A stretch of DNA of 64,000 nt from Neopestalotiopsis rosae (GCA_023078685.1 JALGAS010000013.1:563001-627000); one strand, 5' to 3'. Numbered from the stretch's first letter, positions 24,901 to 36,791 are shown. Translations and numbers: made by a program. The notes: generated by a model from the letters alone, not told the origin.

Positions 24901-27900
24901 ACCTAACATCACGATCAAGGAGGGTTCCATTTGGATCTCTGATTCTCCAGCTTCAGACGTCAGCCGTGGAGCTGCGAAAGGGAATCCCCCCCGGCCGCCT
25001 CTCTATTTTCTCTGTCCTCTCTTGCATTGTTTCGGGTCAAGGACTACATAAAATGCTCGCTTCTGCGGCTGCTTCTCCAACCCTCTTTGCTTGAAACGGT
25101 ATAAGATCACCGGCTACGTTTCCTTATACGGCAGTTGGATGGCAAAAAGACAGCTTACCTACCGACTGTATCCTGTACGCACTACTACATACAACTGCAA
25201 GCAGCAGAATTATTGTGATGTAGTAGAACGCGACATGACCGACTTTGCTGACGAGATAGGCGCCGGGAATATTTCCTCCGGTGCAGTTTGATAGCTCCAG
25301 ATCTCTACTATGTAGGTAGGTAAGTATACGACGAGCAAGACTATGTACATACATAGTCGGTAGTATAGAAGGTCGGATACTATGTACTGATCTATACCCC
25401 CACACTCCTGTAACAAGTGACTTGTGTTCGCTTCTTCAGCTCCTAGTATACTGGTACCTATCAGTCAGCAGCACCAGTCTCAGTCTACTCAAAAGGATGG
25501 ACTTTCCCCGAGCCCGGTCTTTGCTGCTAGATCTTGCCATGTGTAGAAATCCCGAAGCGAGCGAGCGAGCAGCAACACTTGGCAACCTTTCAGGTGCTTG
25601 GGCCATTTCGGACCGTCTCGCCTTGGGGGGCCGGACGAGGGTGGGAACTCGCAGAAAGCGCGTGGGGAAAGTTGCAAGGTTCCGTGCCTCGTTGGCTGGC
25701 TTGGGCCGGAGCAGCAGGGCAGCTAGACAGGGTTGACCTCCCAAACCTCCCAGCTGGAATCCGCAGTCTAACGGACCTGGGGAAGGGGTCATCATTGTGG
25801 AATCGTGGCACGGTAATTTCGCGGGGGAACCTTTTCTTTTGGGGCTGGTCCTCTTGAGAGTCGCAGCCAGACGAGCCAGAGAGCTTCGAGAACACCGATG
25901 TCATTGTCATGTCTGGCCGAGGATACTCCTTGATAACTGGACCCTTAAGAATGGGTCCCCAGGCATAGTCTCCAGTCGCTTAACACTCAGCAGCCAAAGA
26001 ATCAACTCCAGCAGCCGTTCCTTGCTGCTGTCTCTGCCAAAGCCGACGCCGGTGATGCAATCTTCCACCCGGCGATTTGCGGCTGCCTTCCCTCAGCGGC
26101 AGGCTGACTGACGATGGTTCACGCGGCTGCTGTCCGCCGTCAAAAGTGCCTCGTCTCGTGGAAGCAAAACAACACTGCTTACTACGTAGTACTTGTATCC
26201 TCACAACTCCGCAATCCTCATTCTTCCCACTTCTTCTCCCCGCTCTAGCCTAGAGAAGGACAGTCTTCCGAGTCTGATGAAGTGACGATTCCTACAATAT
26301 CTCATGAGCTCCCCGAACCGACACACACCCAAAGTCACTGCTTTGACAAAAGTCTTTGCTAAACACGGCGTGATATGCAAATGACGTCGGCAAGCCTGAA
26401 CTGGATCCTCGACGACAAAAAAAAAAAAAAAAAAAAAAAAAAGCCTCCGATTATCGTGACATGAACACTGCTCGGTGCGACCGAGAAGGATTTTCAGCGC
26501 ACCGCACTTTTCTTTGAGCGGACGCCGATTCCCGCATTGTGCTATATTTCGTTACTCACAGCGCATGGAGACCTCCGATGTTGATACGTAAGTATATGCA
26601 TCAGGGAGCCGGTCTCGTCACTTTGAAGCCTCCGCAAGAATCATCACATACTTTTTGGCCCCGTACAAATCCTGAGCGTGCATCCGCACTTCCGTGTCAC
26701 CGAACTTTTCACGGCAGGAACGAATACTATCCGTTCTGCCGCTTTTGTGCCGTGTTATGAATTGCCTTTACCTTACTCATCTCCGGGACCCCTGCGGCGG
26801 TGCCTCGGACCATGGAACGATGCCAGGTTGCGGCATACCCACTGCGAAAACTTGACATACTCAAGGACAGGACTAACCGACTATAAGTTCTCGACTTATT
26901 AATATTATAGCTTTTCCGAACAACACTCTATCATATTGGTATACGTTGTTCTTCATTGAGTCTTTAGCACACCCATATCACGACACACCCATATTGCACA
27001 GGTATCTTAACGCCGAATCGTCCCAATAAGGGGCCTCCTCGCTTTCACATCAATCCAATCAAATGCTGGTCATACAGCCAGGGACAAAGTGGGCAGTCAG
27101 CAGATTTTACAGCTCGAAAAACTGCTGGTCCCGGGCATAAAACAGAGGATCCCTCCCGTTACCGTTGGTCAGCTCATGTATGAAATGTCGCGTATTCGTA
27201 TAACCCTGTGAAAGATGAGGACTTGCGAAGGAGGATTTGCATTCATTACGGGTCCCAAAGTCAAAAGGGAATCACCGTAACTTGACTGTCCTGTCTGTTT
27301 GACTTGTAGGCTTTTACCTTTTGGTGATGATAGAGCTAAAACATTACTGTTATCAGTGTTTTTCTCTCTCTAGCCATTTGGACAGCACACATAGCACACA
27401 CACACACAAGGCATAATAACCCCTCTTCTTCAAGGATTGATACCTAGAAAAGCCTCACTCAATGACAACCGACGAGGTGGGACAAGTTGCAGGTTCGCTG
27501 CTGCTGATGGGACCGGACCCCAGCAGTTTTTCTGGATGATATGCGTGTAGGTCTCTAAAAATAGCATCAACGCACCCAGCTGCCCACGTTTGAATGCACC
27601 TTCAAAAGAGGGTTTATCTCAGCACGCCGCACTTCAAGAGAAAAAGGGCCCCCCTGATACTTGTCGGCTACATGCATTGGTCAAGCTGATTCCGCTGGTC
27701 AAGAGTGCAATTTGACAGCCTCTGCAGTCAGCTAACCAATGTCTTTACCGTGTACCCGCGTATGTAGTTTGAGGAAAACCCATAAGTGTTCAATTGATTT
27801 GATCCTCGCTCGCGTTCTTGTCTCCGCGCCAAGATGTTGAGCAATTCCCTTTTCCAGTCAGGGGATCATGCAGCCTAAACAAATCATTGTCGACACTTTT

Positions 27901-28620
27901 CTTCCTCCTTCTACTACTCTCACAACTCTCCTCTCACCTTGCTTCCAAATTCTGTTTTTTTGATACCCCGCGGCCAGAGAACTTCCGTCAATTCACCTTG
28001 AGGGGGGGAAATAACTCTAAAAAAGGGTGCTGACATGAGGAAAAGTTCCCAGTTGATTGCGTGACTCTGGTGAATGCTGTCGGCTGGAACTTGAACAAAC
28101 CTCTCTATATCTGCAACTCATTGTATCGCGGAAAGGCCAATTCTAGTGCCTTTTTCCACTCTCGGGGGGAGAGTTTGAAAGGGTTTCATTTGCACCCTCT
28201 TGAAAACAAAATCCCAAGTACTTGGGTCTGCCGGTTCGGCTGCTCAATGTTACCATTGCGGTGGAAACCCGAGCACGTTGCAAAGAAGTTCCCTTTTTTA
28301 TTCGGTCTGCATACTCAACATACCTTAATGTGCGAGATATAACACACCCCACGCGCTTTTTACATACCCTTTTTTACGCGAGGACGACGTTATATACCTA
28401 TTCGACCTCTATTTGCCATCTTTTTTCAGCCAACTCGAGCCAAAATTTAGGACTCCCACACGTGTGGTATCTTAAAGGGGCAGGCAGTTGCGGTTCTTTT
28501 ATCTGGTGTCACACTGCATTTCGCCAGGTACATTCTTTTCTAGAAACCTGATCCCGGCTTAAGTTTGGCCCCCCCTTTTTTCATTCTCTCTTATCATAAG
28601 CAGGAGAAGAAAAAGGTGCC
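18991..28620. other. Gene desert of about 9.6 kb
   Basis: No open frame in this stretch has domain features or pairs convincingly with another exon. The longest (minus strand, 20174-19512, 220 codons) is made of Ser/Pro/Leu/Phe low-complexity sequence from pyrimidine-rich DNA and looks like leader or promoter DNA. Notable contents are short GTAGGTAGGTAC runs near 20190-20210 and 20320, a 26-base poly-A tract, a CA repeat near 27405, and a T/C-rich leader-like zone at about 27.8-28.6 kb before the next gene. Long non-coding transcripts or very small proteins could be present but cannot be seen by eye. Confidence 0.5.
26417..26442. repeat. Poly-A tract, 26 bases
   Basis: An uninterrupted run of 26 A residues on the plus strand in the middle of the gene desert. 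There is no coding sequence directly upstream that would make it a retroposed poly-A tail, so I list it only as a homopolymer. Confidence 0.95.
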
Positions 28621-29991
28621 ATGACGGCTTCCGAGAGCGCCCCCACGGCGCCCGGCATTGAGATACCGGACTTTGCGCCGCGCGCGACCGCGGCAGCAGG
28701 AGCCGCCGGGCTGGTGGAATCTCCGGGGACGCCATCCTCGCCCAACGCCTGGGCGCGGTTTGAGTTTGAGACGGGCTGCGGCAACGAGGGCACCAAGGTC
28801 CTGGTGGTGGAATGGGATCCGCTGCAGCAGCAGCAGCAGCAGGACAATGACGGCAACAACAAGCCCGTCGTAGTCTCGCAAAAGAAGGGCGGCGGAGGAG
28901 GCAACGGCAAAGGCAAAGGCGACCCCCTCGACGACTGGGAGGTGTCGTGGGGCGGCAAGATCCCCCGGGCGGGCAACCAGGTCAAGGAGGCCGACGGCAA
29001 TTCGACTTTCCGCGTCCTCGTCCTCATCGAGGACGATATCCAGGTGCCCTCGGTGGTTACGATATCCCAGGTCTCGACGGGGCGCACGCTGCTCGCCCGG
29101 CCGATGCCGGCGATTTATACGGCGGCGCTGGGTGCGGATGTCGCCAAGGCGGCCGGCAGACGAGGTGTACTTCACACACAATGGTGAGTTTTCGATGAAC
29201 GATTTTTTCCCACTTACACAAGGCGGTACCCTGGGCGAAAAAAAGAAAAGAACAAAAAAGATTCAATCATCTCTCAGTATACCATGGGCTAACCACCAGA
29301 ATGAATAAACAGGGCCGAGAAGAGACTAAAACAGCTCCAGCAGGAATACGACAGGGAGGTGCAGGACAACAGCGAGGGCGTGGGCGCCGTCATGGCGTAC
29401 ACCGACCTCACCTGGGTCGTCGAGCATTTTGGCCTGCGCCACCCGTACGAGGTGGACGGCCCGTCGGCGCCTTCGCAGGAGATCAAGCCGAGAGCGGTCC
29501 AGCCTCCGCGGTCGCCGGTCGCCGGCAAGCTGGGCGAGAAGCTGCGGGGGCTCAAGCTGGCCACGAGTCCCTCGGAGCTGGTTAATACGACAGGTAAGCC
29601 CCCAAGTAAACTTTCCCGGAGAGTATTGCAGGAATCTCTCCCACGGCGTGATTATTGGTGAGGGATGGAAAAAAAAAGGGAATCATGTTATCTGACAGCT
29701 GCAATAATAGGCCAGAGACAAAATCCACACTACTTTACGCCCGGCAGTTCAGGGACAACGGGCGCCTCCCGCTCGGGACGCCTAGTGACAGCTATAGCGC
29801 CGGGAAGAGACTCCTCGGGGTCCGGCGTAGCGTCCCTGGATGCCATGGTCAAGAATCAGCAGTCTTCTTCTTCTCCGGCATCGCGGCCGCCGCTGCCGAG
29901 CCACCAGGCGACCGAGGACGAGCTGTTTGCGCTGCCCATGAGCCCGAGGAGCCCGGAGATGGAGATCAGCCCGTTTAGTCTGATCAAATAG
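28621..29991 (+). CDS. Conserved-looking protein of unknown function with a Gln tract
   Basis: Predicted 374 residues from exons 28621-29183, 29313-29593 and 29711-29991. Introns start GTGAGT and GTAAGC, end AG, and both junctions keep the frame (TG+G = Trp; G+GC = Gly). I do not recognise the family. The N-terminal part contains a compact, probably folded region: WARFEFETGCGNEGTKVLVVEW (residues about 44-65), then a low-complexity loop with six Gln from a pure CAG run (28825-28842) and a Gly/Lys stretch, then DDWEVSWGGKIPRAGNQ and STFRVLVLIEDDIQVPSVV. A Lys/Glu/Gln-rich helix (AEKRLKQLQQEYDREVQ) follows the first intron. The C-terminal third is Ser/Pro-rich and disordered. There is no signal peptide, membrane span or catalytic motif. 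Gene structure and codon use support a real gene. Confidence 0.75.
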
Positions 29992-31163
29992 AGGGCAAAA
30001 AAAAAAAGAAAAAAGACAAATTATTGTCCGTGGTTCCCGCAGAAACCAAAGCTTGTTGAGGGCAACAATATAGATCTGGGGCAAGCTCGAGGGAGACAAA
30101 ACGGATATTCGGGTTGTGTATCCCGAAGTCTCGAAAAACTTGGGCTTGACTCAATTCATTTCTTTTTCTCCTGCGGACTATTGTCAGGGGAACTTTTTGT
30201 CCCCATTGGTCACCAGGGGATGGGGCCGGGGACCTCGGGGCTTGAACATTGATGAGCTGCGCTCGACTTCCCTGATTGGAAGTGAAGCTTCTGAGAGCTT
30301 CAGTTGAGTTCAACTCGCCTGTAGGTGGGGGAGAAGAATAAACTTCTCCAATCTGAACCCCAACATGAGGCCCGGGGCAGGAATTATAGATTTGTACGAT
30401 AGCCACATACATTGCACCCTGTCCAATGGAATCATATCGTCATTCTTCTCATCAAGTATCAATCGTCGTGAATCTAATTCTGTATCTACTCGAGAAACTG
30501 TGAATTTGCTACTATACCTAACGCGATCAAGAACCAGCCAACAGTTGTCATTGCAGCACGCCATTCGATCAATACAACACATCAGGCCAGCCATCGGTCC
30601 GAATCAATCCTTGCCTTGCTCTGCAGTGTCTCAACCCATCATCGATTTCGGAACATACATGGCTCGTCGGGCCTTTTTGATTCGTTGAACTTTCCTAAGC
30701 TTGTTTTCCTCACTGTAACCTGCCGCGTTTCGGGCGGCTTCATGACCGCTTAATGCTTCTTGATGACCTTCCACCAGCCTCTCGTACGATCAATCGGGTC
30801 GATCTCAGTCGCGGTATAGACCTCGGTTGGACCCAGATCTCTACTGTACGAGCGAGATGAGCGCACTATGTCACTCTGATGGGTGTGAGATTAACAGCGG
30901 CCGGGCATATGCTGTGTCTCCCATTTCTGGTTGTACAGATGCGCTGCAAGCGCCATTGACCTCGAAGGCAAGTCAGCGTAACCTTGTATTGCTGACAAGA
31001 AACACCGTGGTAAGCCCTCAGCGGATCTGTCCGATGGTTTTTTGGGTGCTTGATGACAAGGGGGCTATAAACCTTCAGCGTAGCAGCGGCATCGTCTACG
31101 ACTCGGTACTTGTGAATCTGTAGATAACGGCGGTAAACGTCTTGCACGATGCCATGCAGGTTT
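29992..31163. other. Convergent intergenic region
   Basis: Lies between the 3' ends of the unknown gene (+) and VPS37 (-). Open frames up to about 140 codons are present but have no domains or splice partners. An A-rich run (about 29997-30015) immediately follows the upstream stop codon. Nothing else is recognised. Confidence 0.5.
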
Positions 31164-32066
31164 TCATCGCCAGCCGCCGACACGCCTCTCGTTCCAGCGC
31201 TCCTTTCTCTCCTGCCTGAGGTAGAACAGCTTTCTATTTTCGCGGTACTTTCTGACCCACTCGTTGACCTCGCGCTCGGTAGCTACATTATGGTCGCTGC
31301 CGTCACCGTCGAGAAAGCTCTCCTCCATGGCCGTGCAGACCATTTCTTGCTCCTGCAGGCCCTGGGTGAGACGCTGGTACAGGCTGGACGGGGCAAAGGG
31401 GGCGAGGGCCACGTCCATGTCCGACTGCTTGGCGCGCCATTGCCGCTCGAGCGCGTGCGTCGAGAGCAGCTGGGCTTGTGTCGACGACCGCTGGTGAGTC
31501 AGGCGGCCCTCGAGCTCGACCAGGTGCTGCGCCAGGGTGAGGTTCTCCGTCAAGGCCGACTGCAGTGCCGCATGCGACTGCGTCAGGGAAGGATGCGCTG
31601 TTGACGGCGAGTGTGTCAGAGCTTCAAGGAGGCTTGGGTTCGAGAGGATCGCCGCCAGGTCTTGTTTACTGTAGTCGCATTTGTTAGTATTATAGATTCT
31701 CCTGTCGCGTAGACTAGGTTTTGGCATCACTCCATAACGAAGAGACGTCCAAAGGCGTGGCGCATAGAGTACGTACGATTTGTCCTCTAGGAACTTTGGT
31801 AGCCATGATTCGCCCGGATCTGGAATCTCCTGCGGAGCTTGTTGCTCATGTCGTCGACGTTGGCTGTCGTGTCGCTGCGGCGCCGGTATGAGGCCAGATG
31901 CGTCTGTGTCTATGCCTTTGCCCTTTCCGGTCGGAGTTCCAAACCCGCTGTCTGTCAGTGGCGACGGGCGCGGCGACTGCGATATCGAGGGAGTGCCTAG
32001 GCGGCTGGCTTCATGGCTGCTGGGCTTGGGCGGGGGCAGCGGTGGCGGGGGCGTTGGTGAGTACAT
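31164..32066 (-). CDS. vps37: ESCRT-I subunit VPS37 (Mod(r) domain)
   Basis: Subunit of the ESCRT-I complex (with Vps23/Tsg101 and Vps28), which sorts ubiquitylated membrane cargo into multivesicular endosomes. Predicted 264 residues from minus-strand exons 32066-31777 and 31668-31164. The start at 32066 opens a proline-rich N-terminus (MYSPTPPPPLPPPKP). The second exon is the helical Mod(r) domain: KQDLAAILSNPSLLEAL, the long coiled region around LTLAQHLVELEGRL, and the YLRQERKERW end. The 108-nt intron (31776-31669, GTACGT...CTACAG) is a multiple of three and has no in-frame stop, so unspliced RNA would insert 36 residues. I prefer the spliced form because it joins LPKFLEDK directly to SKQDLAAILSN, giving the expected start of the domain. 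Confidence 0.85.
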   Translation of the reverse strand: MYSPTPPPPLPPPKPSSHEASRLGTPSISQSPRPSPLTDSGFGTPTGKGKGIDTDASGLIPAPQRHDSQRRRHEQQAPQEIPDPGESWLPKFLEDKSYVLYAPRLWTSLRYGVMPKPSLRDRRIYNTNKCDYSKQDLAAILSNPSLLEALTHSPSTAHPSLTQSHAALQSALTENLTLAQHLVELEGRLTHQRSSTQAQLLSTHALERQWRAKQSDMDVALAPFAPSSLYQRLTQGLQEQEMVCTAMEESFLDGDGSDHNVATEREVNEWVRKYRENRKLFYLRQERKERWNERRVGGWR

Positions 32067-32464
32067 GTTGGCTGTGGAAACGCTTGATGAATCGCCGGCA
32101 GACGCGTGTAAATGGATTATGAAAAGCCTAGCTCTCAAGTCGTGAGCATATCCTGGTGGTCCTAAAGGTGATAGATAGTTGTATGTGAGGTCTGGTTGGA
32201 TGCCCGCCCAATGACGGAAGCATGTGCGGACAGCTCCGCGAGCCAGGTACAGCGCTGCACTCAGTGGGGCAGGTCCGCTGGGGTACGACCAACGAGCACT
32301 TGGTCATACAACGAAAGGTAACCTACTCTTTAGCTTAACAAACACTCATGAAAAGTATTTCATATAGCCAAATCAGTTCATTCCCCAATAGTTCGAAGCC
32401 AAACAGTCTGTGATGCCGCCGGGAAACGTTTCAGAGCTTGTCAAGGGAAAAAATGAGCAACAGA
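32067..32464. other. VPS37 upstream region
   Basis: About 400 bases upstream of VPS37 (minus strand), leading into repeat relics. It should contain the VPS37 promoter. No gene is seen. Confidence 0.45.
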
Positions 32465-32732
32465 AAGTACCTAGCTGCACCATATGCGGCATGTGGAGCT
32501 GAGTATTGCTCTTGACAATGGGTATATTCTCACCCACATGGGATACCTGGCATGGCTTTCTCTCCCTATCCGAAATCTTGCCTTCCCTCTTCGGATAATC
32601 GTCCTCGTGCTCGAGGCTACCTTCTCGTTCTTTTTGTGGAGCATAATATCTCGCGCAAAAGAATATGGAATGCCAGTGATCCGACCATGGCCGAGAGGCC
32701 AAATGGAATATGACGGCCTCTGCACCCATTAG
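32465..32732 (+). pseudogene. C-terminal-half fragment of the repeated zinc-finger family (relic B)
   Basis: Plus-strand open stretch encoding MRHVELSIALDNGYILTHMG (from 32484), then YLAWLSLPIRNLAFPLRII, then EATFSFFLWSIISRAKEYGM and EYDGLCTH. It is about 90 percent identical by eye to relic A over roughly 135 bases, with about ten of eleven differences being transitions. The match stops abruptly after CTH, where A-rich DNA with several stops follows, so the zinc-finger end is missing. The preceding codons are also homologous to the flank of relic A. It cannot encode a complete protein. Confidence 0.75.
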
Positions 32733-32869
32733 GAGAAAGCAGTTTGCAAATAGCAATATGCCTAAGGATAAAACCAAACAAAACAGAAAAAGAATTAAGA
32801 GAAAAAAATTCAAAGAAGTACGATCAAGGGTTTCCTTCTAATAAAAAGTGAATAAAAATAAAAACTAAG

Positions 32870-33385
32870 CTAAATATACTTACTATCGAAAAAGCGTATG
32901 ATATAGCGCAGAAGAGTACCATTAATAATGTAATTTTTAGGTTCATGGCCAGTCTTCTCCAGAAGAATCGGGTAGACTGCAAAGAGGTCTTCTCTCAGGA
33001 GAGGGAGACTTCTAAAGAATGCAGCAGTGGGGGGCGCCTTGGACCGCAGCACGTCAAATAAACCGGGAGCGAAAGACATTTTGGCACTGAGCATAAGCTC
33101 TTGGAAGACAGCCTGGGTAGGCAGGGTCACAGAGAAGGCTCTGTGCTTCATGACTGACGTGGTGCGTGTGAACAGCTCCCAGGCGAGCCATATCATGAAC
33201 GTGAGGATGTTTGTAGTGCTTGGGGCACCCTCCAAGGTGTTGTTCTGGGGCTCAGCCTCAATGAGCAGTAACTGCTCATCATCGTCTTCAACACGGGTCT
33301 CGGACTTATGCTTGTGGTGGGCGTACAATTTCTCGACATCGCTGTGAGTGGCGGAAAGCGTCAGACCGCGACGTGTTGCCGGCTA
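32870..33385 (-). pseudogene. N-terminal-half fragment of the same repeated family (GIY-YIG-like)
   Basis: Minus-strand open frame of about 170 codons, bounded upstream by an in-frame TAG and with no early ATG (first ATG codes the Met in FMIWLAWELF). It contains AFFRSLPLLREDLFAVYPIL and then EKTGHEPKNYIINGTLLRY. This matches what I remember of the N-terminal half of the ascomycete family whose C-terminal half is seen in relics A and B, where a xVY...YIGSGT pattern resembles GIY-YIG nucleases; here the YIG Gly is replaced by Ile. A consensus splice donor (GTAAGT) overlaps the frame's end near 32880. It ends facing relic B, in the opposite orientation. An alternative is an independent, incomplete hypothetical gene. 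Confidence 0.5.
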
Positions 33386-36300
33386 TGAACAAGTGCCTTG
33401 GCGCTACTGGGTGCTAAATCAGTCTACTTAGCCTCTTTTTCTCCCTATCATCACGATTGTTCGGAAGTATACGCTGAACAAATGGAAGCTTCCATCAAAG
33501 CAATCGATCGAATATCTGCTCCACGTGAGGATGAGAATTCTAGGGGATCTACTCAAGCTACTGTTGATACATAATACCTTACGACAATCTCACAGGGCGC
33601 ATCAAACTGTCCGTTCGCTACTAGAAAAGCCCTGATGTTCGCAACTTCTAGGGAACATTCACACAGTCGATTTCGCAGAACGTAACTCTTTCTGATTCCT
33701 TGAACCAAGACTGAACTCGTTTCTTTATCGCAAGTCATAAGTTCAAGCCCGTGGTAGATGACGATGTTACATTTGGGGAAGAGCTAGGTGACGGTTCATT
33801 CGACATTCTAACACCTGACAAGGGAATTTCAGACGATGACTGCCAAGAATGGGTTGGCAACATCACAAACACAACAATATCATGGCTACAACATATGACA
33901 CGTTGTGTTAGGGGTATATCATGGTATTGCTCAAGTCGCAGTATCTAGGACGTGGCTAAGGCGTACAGATCCTTCTCGGCCACCTTAATATTGAGCCTTC
34001 AGTCGGAACATTTCCATTGCGAAGGGATGAATATCAACACCTCATTGCGTTTCTTCCTGAGGGTCCCGTGTTGTTGAGATTCTTGAGACTTTCAGTCTCG
34101 ACGATTAATGAAGACTATTGGTGCAATCTTGGCACATTGAGATGTAGGCCACGACCGTGTCCGTCATCTCATCGGACGCGTACAAGGTTGTACATTGTTG
34201 CCCGTTGTTTATTGCAACTTGGCACAATCCGATGCCGCCTGGACTGAGATTGGGATGTCTTTCGCCGCAGTAGTGATTACTGTACACTAAATGGTGTGGA
34301 TTCATTAGTTTACTTTCCCGTTTGGCTCACATGTAAGACTTGCAGCATCTACTATGTGAATTGTTTGACGCAGAAAGAACGTGCTGTTGTGGGGAGGGAG
34401 TATGTTGCGACGGATGTATTCTCAAAGTCAAGGTGTTTTTGACGCGCCCAATAGGGTGAAAAGAGGGATGGAGAGGGAGCCGTGGTACTTACGACACCAA
34501 TGTCGCTGGTAGTATTGTACGCACATGGTGAAGCTGTGCCAAAGTAGTAAATATAGAATGAAGTTGTCGAAGGGTTTCCTGATAAGTATGAGCTATTGCA
34601 TGCTGTTGTTAAACTGGTGTAGATACGTGGGGAGAACTCTTGGTGGTCGTGTCAATCAAGTTCACTGAGAAAGGCAATCAGAAAATGAGGATCCATATAT
34701 ACATTCCCAAAAGTGAGGCAGTGATTCATTCACATGAGTTCACTTGCAGGAAGAATCATTCCTGATTCTTCACCACTATGATAGAGCGTTGGCAATGAGA
34801 GCGTCGATATTATAATCACTTACTATCCGGATCACTGAAGCATGAGAGTCAATCCATTCGTGAATTCGGGAATATAATTCACTTATAAGATTTTCCAACG
34901 TATCATTCAGGAGCATTGTTGTACTTATTATCAAACCTGGCTCAACTTTGGTCGGACATGTCATCGACCGCCTACTTGAGAACGCTGCGTGCTGCAAAGC
35001 CATGAGGAAGTGGACAATTGAAAAGAACATGTTAACTATTTACGCATCACAACAGCTTATACAATTATAAACCAAGATTGCCAAATAGAGGAGAGGAATG
35101 AAAGCCGCAATAGGCTCGGGTGTATTATAAGTTATTCAGCGCAATATTAATAATACAGCTAGTGTGCCTATTCTCAGTTTCTTTATAGTCCCTGTGCCGG
35201 TAATCTAGATGCTTTAAGTCCTGGGTCCAATCATCGAAGCCCTGTTTGCTATCCACGTCCTTGACTGCTCAGATCAATAGCCCCTGATCTTAGAGAGGCA
35301 TGCTCCACACATGATGACGTTCGATACTACTTCGTCTTCATTTATACCGAGATCGTCGTAATACAGGCAATCGAAACCCGCAACTGCTGCTTCCGGACAT
35401 CTCGTGGAGCCCAAGGATTGTCGGCCGTAGCGGTTTTTGCAGCGCACTGTTGGAAAAACACATTAGCTCAGTGGTTGTCTCTTGTCAATAGGTCCCGAGT
35501 TATCGATTTATAGGACTAGCTTCTGGTTTGAAGAGAGGTGTTGTCTTGGCAGCTGGCGACAAGCCCACAGATCCATCATATACCACATTCTTCATGGAAT
35601 GACTGGCAATGTATACAAATTTGTCCAGTACGTACAGCAAAAGTGGCAGCCGTAAAGGATCCAACACATTGTGGACGATGGGCTTTCGGGTAATCGGAAT
35701 GTTTATGTTAGTCGTCAAGACTGTTCTAGCACAGGGAATGGTGGAGGTATTTGGTGAGGACTCCGATGCTTGTGTTGACGGAAATTGAAATATAGAGAGA
35801 ACACAGGCGTCATTTTTATATCATATGAAACGTGAGTCAGTAATCAACATGACGACTGATTCACAGTACAGGCAATGTTCAAATTGTGATGAGGTATGAC
35901 CTGGATGCTGCTGACGCTACCGGTTTACAAGACGACATGATATATCCATGATGGTCTAATCACACATTTCAAAATGCTTTTGGCGAACGACACCCGACAG
36001 CTGTGTCTTTCACGATACTTCAGTAACAAGAAACGCGGATCAGATATTCACTCTCTTTACTTACCACAATCAATAACATTGATTCTCGTACGAGAATCAT
36101 ACACTGACACCAGTGGACTATCTCTATCGGTTGACCTTCCAGTTACAAGTACTCGACTGTGATGAGATGCTCTTCACTTGACTGGTAGCCATGGCGAAGC
36201 AGTAATGAACTATTACACAGCAGCCGACGCGCACCTGAAGACAAAAAGTTCGATCATGTTGCCTGACAACTTCGCAGTTCTATGTCCTTGTCCGCGTGAA

Positions 36301-36791
36301 TTGTCTGTAGACGTTCGATATAGTTGAGTTAAAATCTGTGGAATACTCGGTAGAGAATGTTATTGCACCATACCCAATAACGGTGGGGGCCTTGTTCCAT
36401 GGTGAGTCTGATTCATAAGTATATGACCTGAACATTCGTAGGAGAGATAGTTTGAGTTATGAGAACCTCTTTTGCAAGTGATGTGCTAGCTTTTGCTGAT
36501 GTTATCGAGAGAGGCACAGTCTCGGCTCACAAAATTGAATCACGTCTGCGGCCCGGGAATACCCAGTTTGTCGGCAACACAGATGCAATTTGCAGCATCA
36601 TATATTCATATAGCCTTTGAAATACAGCGTGAGCTATGACTCTAGAAAATGGGTATTGTTGGTCCCCTATTTGACCTTTGCCCTCAATCTCCCACGAGAT
36701 GGGCAGATATTGTTTCCTCACCTACGGCTCTCCCTTTGACTGCCACAATCAGAGGGTCTTCCACATCCTTAAGATCATGAAGTGGCACGAT
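33386..36791. other. Gene-poor stretch next to the repeat relics
   Basis: About 3.4 kb, visibly more AT-rich than the gene-bearing parts. Open frames are all under 85 codons; none has a domain or a convincing splice partner. Two are slightly protein-like (plus strand 33751-33945 and minus strand 35718-35500) and could be remains of decayed genes, but I cannot support that. Confidence 0.45.

Noticed and set aside
28581..29181. Two long minus-strand frames over the unknown gene at 28.6 kb
   Set aside because: Antisense to a GC-rich exon; rich in Leu/Ser/Pro/Arg repeats, with Gly- and Leu-tract translations of low-complexity DNA.
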